From positions 1 to 59,616 of the forward strand of contig JAAURD010000005.1 in the NCBI GenBank assembly GCA_012034075.1: a stretch of 59,616 nucleotides of DNA, in the 5' to 3' direction. The stretch is from Chloroflexaceae bacterium. GTDB lineage: Bacteria > Chloroflexota > Chloroflexia > Chloroflexales > Chloroflexaceae. Within the stretch, counting starts at the first letter, position 1. Each line of letters starts with the position of its first letter. Of the stretch, positions 25,782-34,011 are shown one piece after another. A program made the position numbers and the translations under genes. The notes under the pieces were generated by a model, which was not told where the DNA came from, made no database searches, and saw only the letters and a list, made by a program, of their open reading frames with translations.

Positions 25782-26168
25782 ATGAGCGTACAACGCATTC
25801 TCCTACCCGCCAGCCGTTCGCAGCTGGTACAGCAAAACGGCGGCTATCTCTATGGCTGCTGCCTCGCTGGCATGGAGGGACGCTTCCGAAAAGATCAGCC
25901 CATTCCCCTGGCGTATGGGCGCAGGTTGTGCGATCAGGTCAAGCAGCAGTTCGCGTGTGAGGGCTTTTTCACCTCCGATGAACTGCCGCGTTATGGCATC
26001 AGCCGTGCTGATATACGCAAGATATATAGGCAGATGGGGAAAGCGCCCGATGATGGCACGTTGATTGTGCTCTGTGCTTATGATTGGGAGCTATCGAGCC
26101 GAATCTGCGCCTTTCTGATGGAGCAGATTCATCGTGAGCATGAGGTTATGATACGCAAATGGCGTTAA
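25782..26168 (+). CDS. Stand-alone GatE/GAD-domain-like protein
   Basis: 128 residues; ATG at 25782 with GAGCGAG some distance upstream. The central GFFTSDELPRYGIS followed by an acidic helix and a V/I-rich strand (TLIVLCAYDW) resembles the conserved HSDELPxYGI region of archaeal GatE, the tRNA-dependent amidotransferase subunit whose GAD-like insertion is shared with bacterial AspRS. The upstream GMEGRF...GRRLCDQV also fits that fold. There is no GatB/E catalytic core, so this is an isolated domain of unknown job, perhaps tRNA or protein binding. The match is from memory of motifs and needs profile confirmation. A 21-bp fragment of it is found at 20109. Confidence 0.5.
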   Translation: MSVQRILLPASRSQLVQQNGGYLYGCCLAGMEGRFRKDQPIPLAYGRRLCDQVKQQFACEGFFTSDELPRYGISRADIRKIYRQMGKAPDDGTLIVLCAYDWELSSRICAFLMEQIHREHEVMIRKWR

Positions 26169-26207
26169 TCGATATGAGCCGTAGGTGCGGCGTGCAGCCG
26201 CACGCGG
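26161..26207 (+). repeat. Dispersed repeat R1, copy 2
   Basis: It matches the reverse complement of 20247-20293 at about 42 of 47 positions. It begins in the last codons of the GAD-like gene and includes its stop, so the repeat has replaced or created the end of that frame. Confidence 0.7.
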
Positions 26208-26392
26208 ACGCTGCACGCATCCGTGGCCATGGTCCGTTGGTGCTTGGATGGCGCTATTTTGATTTGATACGTTTCAATGAAAGGTATTTTTGCGGTCTGC
26301 CAACAGTAAAGCGCGCCTACCGCTCGCTTGGGGAGCGAATGCTACCCGCGTTTGCGCGGCTGCAAGCCACGCCTCCATCACGGGCAGCGCCT
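26208..26392. other. Gene-free stretch between the GAD-like gene and the octamer array
   Basis: No ORF of quality. Parts (near 26355-26395) resemble 20195-20230 at roughly 70 percent, so more of the R1/R2 block may once have been here. An overlapping 82-codon frame has no ribosome site. Confidence 0.4.
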
Positions 26393-26550
26393 GCGTTGAA
26401 GCATTGAAGCGTTAAAGCGCTCAAACGCTCAAACGCTCAAACGCTGATAAGCGTTGAAGCGCAAAGCGCCAAAGCGATCTGAGCGCCATGCGCTCAAACG
26501 CTCAAGCGCTCCAACGCTCAAGCGCTCCAACGCTCAAACGCTCAAACGCT
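26393..26550. repeat. Tandem octamer array (CGCTCAAA and its complement)
   Basis: Eight-base units, CGCTCAAA with variants CGCTCAAG and CGCTCCAA, run head to tail in two blocks (about 26418-26446 and 26490-26550). Complementary GCGTTGAA-type units precede and separate them. The array overlaps the last codons and the stop of the ER gene (pfaD-like), so the end of that gene may have been captured by repeat growth. The inverted halves could pair into a long stem downstream of the lipid-synthase operon. Confidence 0.75.
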
Positions 26551-28182
26551 TATCGATGTCAGGGGCACGGGCCGATAGCCGTTGCTGATATTGGCAAGCT
26601 GAATGCCAAGTATGCTGAGTTGCTGGAGCCGGTACAGATACGCTGCTCCATGCAGCAGATGATAGGCAACATCGACGATACGACGGTTGGCCGGGTCTTC
26701 GAGATACGTACCACGCACCCAGTCGTTAAATGCGCCCATGGCTGGACCACACCAGATTTGATAATCCATCTCGCGGCCGGTCGTGCCACTATTTGACCAG
26801 CGCGATGAGAGGCCGAGGTACCAGCGGAAGACCAGAGCCATCTTTCGTTTGGGGTTATCTTCGGCACGGTTAATTTGTTCGGGATCACGCTGCTCAAAAT
26901 AGGCGACTGTCTCTTGCCAGACAGCATCGAGGCTCTTCTGGAAGATCTGACGTTCGAGTTTTGTTCGTTCGGCTGAAGGGATCGAGTCGAGCGAGTCGTA
27001 GCTCTGATAGATATCATAGAGCTTTTGCGCTCGCATCGGAAAGAACGTCCCCTTTTTGAGCAGCTGTACCTTGACACCCATCTCAAACATATCAGCAGAG
27101 GGCGCCATAATCACATCGGCCATATCGGCCTGGGCCAGCAAACGATGGGTATGCTCTGACGTGCCCGCTTCGAGGCATGCCTGGTTCACCGAGCCGGTGA
27201 CAATATAGGCAGCACCCATCATAAAGGCGGCCAGCACCGCCGGGGGGGTGCCAATACCACCAGCAGCACCAACGCACACTTGATGGGGATAACGATGCCG
27301 TGCCTGTATCTCGTCACGAAGTTCGAGAATGGAGGGCAGCAAACAAACCAGCGGTCGATTATCGGTATGACCACCCGAATCGGCTTCGACGGTAATGTCA
27401 TCGGCCATGGGGACATATTGGGCAAGATGCGCCTGCTGCTGGGTAATCAAGCCCTGTTCCAGCAGCTCACCCAGCAGGCGTGGTGGTGCGGGTTGCAGAA
27501 ACTGGCTGGCGACTTCACGGCGTGACAGTTTCGCCATGACACGATGACCAATTTCTATTTGATTATGGACATTGAGACGTAGCCCGGCTACACGATAGCG
27601 CACAACATGCGGAGTAAGCGCGAGGTAGGCCGATGCCTCAATCGCTGGAACGCCGTATTGGAGATAGAGTTCGACCGCGCGACGCTCCAATGCCTCTTCG
27701 CTGGGGCTATGGATGAGATTAAATGCATAACAACGGTTCGGTAGCGCACGCTGAATGCACTGAATGGCCGATTCCACGCGGGCTGGTGGTAGCCCGGCGG
27801 CACCAAACGAACCGAGCATTCCTGCCTTGCCCAGCGCAATCACCAGTTCTTCCGAGGAAATGCCACCGGCCATCGCGCCACCAACATAGGCATAACGCAG
27901 GCCATATCGTGCGCGGAAGAGGGGATCGCCAAATTGTTCGGCGGGGACTGGTGGCAGTATCGCCATCAGGTCAGCCTGACCGTTCCCCGATGCAGCCGGC
28001 TGCCCTGCCGTGGTAGCGCCAATATGTTCGGCCTGACGCACAAGATAACATGTATTGGCCAGGTTGAGCAGGCATGCCTGTATACCCGCCGCATCAAAGG
28101 AAACGCCGTTGAGCGGGCCAGACCAACCCTGCACACCGTTGGCAGACACACCAGTTGGGTGCTGTTTATCCATCTGGATCAT
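26542..28182 (-). CDS. pfaD: PfaD-type enoyl reductase of the PUFA-synthase-like operon
   Basis: 546 residues; last gene of the operon. The 2-nitropropane-dioxygenase/FMN TIM barrel has AYVGGAMAGGISSEELV near residue 95, ADSGGHTDNRPL and GAAGGIGTPPAVLAAFMMGA (flavin phosphate binding) and a PfaD-specific C-terminal helical region ending in LLHGAAYLYRLQQLSILG. It reduces the enoyl intermediates on the synthase ACPs with NAD(P)H, acting in trans. About 77 nt separate it from the gene upstream. The last three codons and the TGA fall inside an octamer repeat. Family assignment is confident; product length and saturation are unknown. Confidence 0.9.
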   Translation of the reverse strand: MIQMDKQHPTGVSANGVQGWSGPLNGVSFDAAGIQACLLNLANTCYLVRQAEHIGATTAGQPAASGNGQADLMAILPPVPAEQFGDPLFRARYGLRYAYVGGAMAGGISSEELVIALGKAGMLGSFGAAGLPPARVESAIQCIQRALPNRCYAFNLIHSPSEEALERRAVELYLQYGVPAIEASAYLALTPHVVRYRVAGLRLNVHNQIEIGHRVMAKLSRREVASQFLQPAPPRLLGELLEQGLITQQQAHLAQYVPMADDITVEADSGGHTDNRPLVCLLPSILELRDEIQARHRYPHQVCVGAAGGIGTPPAVLAAFMMGAAYIVTGSVNQACLEAGTSEHTHRLLAQADMADVIMAPSADMFEMGVKVQLLKKGTFFPMRAQKLYDIYQSYDSLDSIPSAERTKLERQIFQKSLDAVWQETVAYFEQRDPEQINRAEDNPKRKMALVFRWYLGLSSRWSNSGTTGREMDYQIWCGPAMGAFNDWVRGTYLEDPANRRIVDVAYHLLHGAAYLYRLQQLSILGIQLANISNGYRPVPLTSISV

Positions 28183-28259
28183 GCGACACTATCCCTTCTT
28201 CGTATAGCCACGTTGTTCCTATTATACGCCACCGCAGGTCATTGATACGAGTGTGATGA

Positions 28260-31200
28260 TCACGTTTCGACTATCTGGAGTGCCACCTGCTCAATTTCAT
28301 AAATGCGTAACGTTCCCCGCCAGAAACTGGCCTGACCCACCAGAATGACTCGATTGGGATGATATTCAACCCGTTTGAGGTGAATCTCCATATGGCATGT
28401 CACCGATTCCTGTGGGACCTGCCCGCGATAGCGCCAGGTAACGGTATGATCGGGTAATGGCTCGAAGCGGGGTGATTTGAAATGGCGTCCAGCATCCGTA
28501 TACAGCGCAAAGAGTTGCATTGCCTGAATGATGGCCTCAACGCCGAGTGAGCCTGGCATCACCGGATCTTCAAAGAAATGGTAGGTATAAAACCAGTCAT
28601 CCGGCTTGATGTCACGGGTGGCATAGAGATACCCCTGACCATAGCGTCCTTGACCTGCAAAAATCTGGACTTGATCGAGCAGATCCAGTTGCTGGCTGGC
28701 AAGACGATAATGCGGTCGATGCGGTGGAGCTTGATACCAACGCTGGCGTGCCTCAGCGACACGCAGATCAATCGTCACTGGTGCATGCGTGTGTTGCTGC
28801 TGAAGCGCCCATGGTGGAATATGCTTACCGTTATCGAGGCCAACCTGGTTGAGTAAAGCGGGCAAGGTAAAGTAACCAAAAACACTATCACCCTGATAAA
28901 ATGATTGACCATCACAGATCATGTCAAACGCAAACTTCTGGATAATGACCCCTTGAATAAAGGTCGATGAGATTAAGCGCACCTGATTGGTGATAGTCTT
29001 CCCACGTACATCTGCCGAACGCAGCAAATGGCCGCGACCATCGAGGTTGCGAAAGTACAAGTCTTCTTGGGATAGAAGGAGACAGGAGCCAAGATAGGCC
29101 GAAAGAAAACCACAGGGCTGAAGCGCCATCTCCATAAGCAGGGCATACGGCACCACTGGAAACGCGTTCTGGCGATAAAACCAGGCATCGATGGGCACAT
29201 CATATTCGCTTACCAGGGAAGCTCCCGGTGTATAGTCATGGCGCTGCGCTTCAACCGCAACAACACGATGCATCAACTGGAGATCGCCATTGGGTGTGCG
29301 CGGCAGCCGCCGATGTTCATAGATTGCAAATTCTGGGCCAAAGCAGTCAACCACGGAACCCAGCGTAAAAGCATAGACTTGTTGCTCATTGATCACACTC
29401 GGTCGGCTGGTTTTTATCGTATCGGGAGCAGCAGGTGGCAACACTGGCACATCTTCCGTGACGCCGGTTGACGAAGGCCATTGCAATGACTGTTGCACCA
29501 TTTGATGCAATTGCTGATAGACATGATGGCGCTGATCCAGAAATGATTGATGGGCAGCAGTTGCAAGCGCTGTCGTTTGTCTCAGAACCTCTTGCTGCTG
29601 CGCATAGACCTGTTCTCGCGTGGGCATACTAGCTGTACGAGCGGCATATGCTGGCACTCCAGCAAGAGTCTGGTACGCGGCATATGGCGTATGATCATGA
29701 CCATTCTGATAGATGGAGCCGTTTTGTTCCGCAAGTGGAAGAGCTGAATCGGGCAACTGCTCAATCTTTGTGGGCTGTGATGGTAGAACGGCTAGCGCAT
29801 CCCCATTGAGTGCTGAGAGATTGAGCGGAACGCGATGGGTCAGAAGTTTGGCCAGCACACGGAAGATCGATAGCGTGTCATCCACTCCCTTTTTGTTGGT
29901 ATAGAGTGACACATAGGGACGACCATCCAGAATTGCATCAATCCAACGTGAACAGTTACGACCTGGTCCGAGTTCAATGAAGATACGGGCGCCATCCTGA
30001 TACACACGATCAACCAGACGCGGAAAATCAAGGGTTTGGCAACACACACGGGCAATACTGTGCGCTACCGAATCGGTGGTTAGTTCGATTGGCTCATAGT
30101 GGGCTGCTGAATAAAACTGGATCCCAGGTAATGGTTGGACTGGAAAGGAGTTAATCCGCACAAACTCATGATACTCTGATTGCACGGGGGGGCTATGAAT
30201 AATGTGATGAAACGGTGCTTTCACGCGCCGGCAGCCGACCCGTGCAATGACTCGCAAGCACCCTTGCGGATCACCGGCCAGCATCACCTCATTGGGTGTG
30301 TTAATAATCGCAAGATAGACTCGTGGCTCATCAGCGAGATGCGGCAGCACCTGTTCTGGCGATGCCATCAGCACATAATTGGCCCAGATATCCGTATCGG
30401 GGGTGTCATCACGAGTAAGGCCCCACAATGCCTGAGCAGCCTGTTTTGGTCCCGAAAGTCGGGTGGTATACAGGTTTGATGCACGTAATGCTGTGCTCGG
30501 TTCATCATTCTGGGGCCAGACGCCCATAGCAAAGATCATCGCCGTTTCACCCTGACTATAGCCAAAAGCCATAGATGGTTGGATATCGAAGATGTCCTGC
30601 ATCATGATGGTATAGAGCCTGGCAAAAATGGTGCCGATCTCAAACATACCAATGGAATCTTCAACCAGGTGGGCCTCAAGCGATTTGAGGGTCTCACTGC
30701 TCAGCGGTGCAAAACTCCGTGGGTAAATGCCCAGAGCTTCCATCGGGCTGCCTCGATGTGCGGCTATCTGCAGGACATGATCATACAGATATGGAAACGA
30801 ACGAAAGAGATGTTGCCCCAGGCCAATATACGCATTGAATGCCCCAGGATAGACAAATGCCACCTTGCCTTCAGGGCCGAGTGGGTTCGCCGTGAAGGAA
30901 CTCCCAGTGGGCGTCTTCCACTCGCTCCCTTCAGCAAATGCCTGGGGAATGCCAATACGGGCGCGTTCGATCTCACGTATAAGTTCATCGTAGTCGTGTG
31001 CAACGAGGGCCAATACATAGGGGGCGTGTTGATGCTGCTGCCACTCGACCATCAGCTGTCGTGCTATTGCGTGAAGCGGACGGCCTGTCTCAAGCATCTG
31101 CTGGAATGTGCCCAGACGGGCTAACAGGGCCGGCTGATCGGCAGCGGTGAGCAGGAAAAGGGGAAGATGATCGAGAGACACGGGCGGGCGCCGACGCAAT

Positions 31201-32228
31201 GCTGGTGGTGCTGCTTCGGTGAGGATTATGTGCATGGGATGACGATTGGCATCTTCCAAATAGAGAGCAGCATGACGCGGTTGTTGCCCATGAGTAAACC
31301 ATGGCAACGATTCCTGGGGAACAGAGAAGGGACTATGGGTACAGGCATGAGCATCCGATGGACCCGACCAGGCCGGCGTTGCGGGCAAAAACCGTTGGTA
31401 CAGACAGAGCGTGGTTTTCACCAGGCTTGCCAGACCAGCAACAGCCGATGTATCGCCCGTGACAGTCGAGAGGCTGCCGATAGCACAGGTAGTATCACTA
31501 TCACTACGTGCATATGCTTCGATCAACCCGCCAAGTTCGGATTGGTTTGACTCACGATGCCCTACAACTTCCAGGTAGCCGATTGCCGAAGGTGCTATAC
31601 CAGCAATGTGTAATGCTTGACGGCATGCATCCGCCGTAATGGTCGATGCCGAAGCGGGCTGATCGCCGACATACCACGAACGAATCGTTGCATACCGAGA
31701 TTGGCGCTGCCGGTTGCTGTCATGCTCTGCTTGCACCACGACAGCGGCGGCACCTTCAGCGTAAAACCGATTTCCTGGCTGACGATCATGTGGTACTGCT
31801 GCTGGTTCTGTGTCAGGCAACGTATCAACTGCGGCAATGAGTGCTGCATCAGCTTTCCCCAGAGCAAACCACTGCTGAACCGTAGACAGAGCATCAGCAA
31901 GCATGGGGCTGCTGGCGACAATCGTTTGGGTTGGGGCACTGAACTGCCACGAAGCGGCGATCTCATGGGCCAGTGTCGTATCCGCGATGGTATTACCACA
32001 GATGATGATGACCGCAGTCCGGCTTCCCTGATCAATGGATGCGTCGCTCAACGCACGTTCGGCAACGGATAAGAGCCGCTGTTGTGTCGAAGCAGTAACC
32101 GATGGAGAAGCAGTTGGGACGATAGGCGTGCCGGCGTAGATGCTGTGACTGAGGGCTTGAACGTCAGGGTATGGGCCGATATCCAGAGCAATACCGACAA
32201 TGTGCAGCAGATGGGTAGTGTTTACCAT
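28260..32228 (-). CDS. PfaB/PfaC-like fusion: degenerate KS, acyltransferase, two FabA-like dehydratases
   Basis: About 1322 residues from the ATG at 32228, one base after the upstream stop. Residues 10-330 have a ketosynthase fold, but the active-site Cys region reads VASSPMLAD and the two His motifs are VVGHRES and STVTGDTSA, so it cannot condense. The AT (about 455-790) has the PfaB-type nucleophile GYSQGE (Ser558 or so). A linker leads to two hot-dog dehydratases (about 955-1150 and 1170-1320); the second has HFFEDPVMPGSLG, the FabA catalytic His and its loop. Standard PfaC adds an active KS and a chain-length factor before the dehydratases; here they are absent. It should load and dehydrate in trans on the ACPs of the first protein. 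Confidence 0.85.
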   Translation of the reverse strand: MVNTTHLLHIVGIALDIGPYPDVQALSHSIYAGTPIVPTASPSVTASTQQRLLSVAERALSDASIDQGSRTAVIIICGNTIADTTLAHEIAASWQFSAPTQTIVASSPMLADALSTVQQWFALGKADAALIAAVDTLPDTEPAAVPHDRQPGNRFYAEGAAAVVVQAEHDSNRQRQSRYATIRSWYVGDQPASASTITADACRQALHIAGIAPSAIGYLEVVGHRESNQSELGGLIEAYARSDSDTTCAIGSLSTVTGDTSAVAGLASLVKTTLCLYQRFLPATPAWSGPSDAHACTHSPFSVPQESLPWFTHGQQPRHAALYLEDANRHPMHIILTEAAPPALRRRPPVSLDHLPLFLLTAADQPALLARLGTFQQMLETGRPLHAIARQLMVEWQQHQHAPYVLALVAHDYDELIREIERARIGIPQAFAEGSEWKTPTGSSFTANPLGPEGKVAFVYPGAFNAYIGLGQHLFRSFPYLYDHVLQIAAHRGSPMEALGIYPRSFAPLSSETLKSLEAHLVEDSIGMFEIGTIFARLYTIMMQDIFDIQPSMAFGYSQGETAMIFAMGVWPQNDEPSTALRASNLYTTRLSGPKQAAQALWGLTRDDTPDTDIWANYVLMASPEQVLPHLADEPRVYLAIINTPNEVMLAGDPQGCLRVIARVGCRRVKAPFHHIIHSPPVQSEYHEFVRINSFPVQPLPGIQFYSAAHYEPIELTTDSVAHSIARVCCQTLDFPRLVDRVYQDGARIFIELGPGRNCSRWIDAILDGRPYVSLYTNKKGVDDTLSIFRVLAKLLTHRVPLNLSALNGDALAVLPSQPTKIEQLPDSALPLAEQNGSIYQNGHDHTPYAAYQTLAGVPAYAARTASMPTREQVYAQQQEVLRQTTALATAAHQSFLDQRHHVYQQLHQMVQQSLQWPSSTGVTEDVPVLPPAAPDTIKTSRPSVINEQQVYAFTLGSVVDCFGPEFAIYEHRRLPRTPNGDLQLMHRVVAVEAQRHDYTPGASLVSEYDVPIDAWFYRQNAFPVVPYALLMEMALQPCGFLSAYLGSCLLLSQEDLYFRNLDGRGHLLRSADVRGKTITNQVRLISSTFIQGVIIQKFAFDMICDGQSFYQGDSVFGYFTLPALLNQVGLDNGKHIPPWALQQQHTHAPVTIDLRVAEARQRWYQAPPHRPHYRLASQQLDLLDQVQIFAGQGRYGQGYLYATRDIKPDDWFYTYHFFEDPVMPGSLGVEAIIQAMQLFALYTDAGRHFKSPRFEPLPDHTVTWRYRGQVPQESVTCHMEIHLKRVEYHPNRVILVGQASFWRGTLRIYEIEQVALQIVET

Positions 32229-32229
32229 A

Positions 32230-33966
32230 TTATACAACCTGGTCTGATGTCTTAATAAACAATTGATTGAGACGGGAACTCATTGTCGCTTGTAGGGCAT
32301 AGACTCGCGTATATATCCGGCCTTCAGCATCATGCGAGATCACGTCCGACGTTAATTGTGTCGAACTGACGTTTTGCACGTCCATTGTGACATAGAATGG
32401 CTCACCTAGCGGAACCTGGCGAAAGTTCTCAGCAACCTGTAATTGCGAAGGTAAACACCCGGCCTGATAAAAATGTTTGGACCAGATCAGGAGCGATTGA
32501 AACTGGGTATCGGCCTGATAGGGATTAAACGACATGAGCGGGAACTGCCCCTGCTGTTGAGCGGTCACTACTGGTGATCGGCAGAGCATGGTAACGCGCT
32601 GCTCAGTGATATTGAGCACACGCTCTACCCCTTGAAAGCATGGGCCATGAAACAGCGTGCGATCACGATAGAGCTGTGCCCCATCAATAGGGTGGCTCTG
32701 AGTCAGGTCAAACGTTTCAAGGACGGGGATATCTGGCATCTGGCGACAGAGGATGACCTGCATACGGTAATGATAGCGCTGGCGTCCGTTTTCTGCCTGG
32801 CTCCAGAGCAACGCGTCAACGGTGATCGTGTTGTCATCCCGATTGGTTTCATTCAGATCGATCCAATATTCGTCTGCCAGGGTCTCATCAAAAACAATCC
32901 CTTTCAGGACTTTGCAACGTTCAATGCAGAAAAAGGTGTAGCCTGGGTAAATCTGCTCACACAGATTGGCGGTCCAGGTCATCCCAAAGACGGCCGGTAA
33001 CACGGCATTGTCACCGATGACATGATCGGCGAGAAATGGATTGACTGATAGTGAAATCTGACGTCGAATACGGTAGTTTCCTGGTGGTGATGCCAACATG
33101 GTCATTGGTAGTGCGATGGTATGACCGATAATGACCTGTGGCACTGCTGGCATCGGTGTTTCCAGTTCTTGTAGGAGCATCTGTGGGCCAGCTTCACTCG
33201 AAATGATGTCGATCTGATTCCTGGCAAAATGCTGCTTTAACGCCGGTGTGACCATGCCACCATCCCAGGGCCCCCAGTTGATTGCTACAACCCGACATGA
33301 TGGCTTGATCCGCCGAAACAGATGCGCGGCTTTATTAAAGATGTCATTTGCAAGCGCATAATCGGCCTGGCCGGGATTGCCATAGAACCCGACTACCGAA
33401 CCAAACAGGATGAGATAGTGTAGCTGCTCAAGGGGAATACAGGCAAGGATGTTCGCCAGTCCTGTAATTTTTACGGCGTAGACATGCTCAAAATCGTCTA
33501 TCGATTTCTGTTCAATCAGCTTATCCGCCAGGTTACCGGCGCCATGAATAATGCCATTGACCGGTCCAACCTGTTGCATCAACGGCAGCAGACGATCCTG
33601 GAGCGATATGCCGTTTGTCACATCGACTTGCAGATAGTGTGCTTGACCACCTGCCGCCGAGATTGCCGCCATGGTTGATGCAATCTCACGTTCGGATTGA
33701 ATGCTGCGCAGGATTTTCTGCACCTGGACTGGTGCTGGTTTGTTGCCCTGATCGACCAGATGCGCAATAATCTGCTGTTGCATTTCGGGTTCGGTCGCTG
33801 TATCTGCTACCCAGGCTGACTCTGAGACGGTGGCGGCTGAACGACCAAGCAAGAGAAAGGTGCAACGATAACGCTGAGCCATGGCGATGACGCACTGGGC
33901 TGTAATGCCCCGTGCGCCACCACTCACCACAAACACCGTCGAAGGTGGAACTGTGTTTCTTGTCAT
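32230..33966 (-). CDS. Ketoreductase catalytic half plus PfaA-type dehydratase domain
   Basis: 578 residues; ATG at 33966 after GGAGGAG, 45 nt from the previous stop. It starts directly at the NADP-binding strand VFVVSGGARGITAQC and has the KR catalytic region LILFGSVVGFYGNPGQADYALAND (Ser, Tyr) and INWGPWDGGM. The N-terminal structural subdomain of the KR is missing here; it forms the end of the preceding protein. The C-terminal part (about 325-578) has DHVIGDNAVLP, the HxxxG...P signature of the dehydratase domain that closes PfaA. So a normal PfaA has been divided into two chains inside the KR. The clean ribosome site argues for a real split, not an error. Confidence 0.85.
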   Translation of the reverse strand: MTRNTVPPSTVFVVSGGARGITAQCVIAMAQRYRCTFLLLGRSAATVSESAWVADTATEPEMQQQIIAHLVDQGNKPAPVQVQKILRSIQSEREIASTMAAISAAGGQAHYLQVDVTNGISLQDRLLPLMQQVGPVNGIIHGAGNLADKLIEQKSIDDFEHVYAVKITGLANILACIPLEQLHYLILFGSVVGFYGNPGQADYALANDIFNKAAHLFRRIKPSCRVVAINWGPWDGGMVTPALKQHFARNQIDIISSEAGPQMLLQELETPMPAVPQVIIGHTIALPMTMLASPPGNYRIRRQISLSVNPFLADHVIGDNAVLPAVFGMTWTANLCEQIYPGYTFFCIERCKVLKGIVFDETLADEYWIDLNETNRDDNTITVDALLWSQAENGRQRYHYRMQVILCRQMPDIPVLETFDLTQSHPIDGAQLYRDRTLFHGPCFQGVERVLNITEQRVTMLCRSPVVTAQQQGQFPLMSFNPYQADTQFQSLLIWSKHFYQAGCLPSQLQVAENFRQVPLGEPFYVTMDVQNVSSTQLTSDVISHDAEGRIYTRVYALQATMSSRLNQLFIKTSDQVV

Positions 33967-34011
33967 GGTTTTTTCTCCTCCATGCCCATAAACCTTCTGT
34001 CCGTGTTGTGC

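Noticed and set aside
26393-26550. CRISPR-like repeat array
   Set aside because: Units are only 8 bp with no spacers and occur in both orientations; no cas gene is present.
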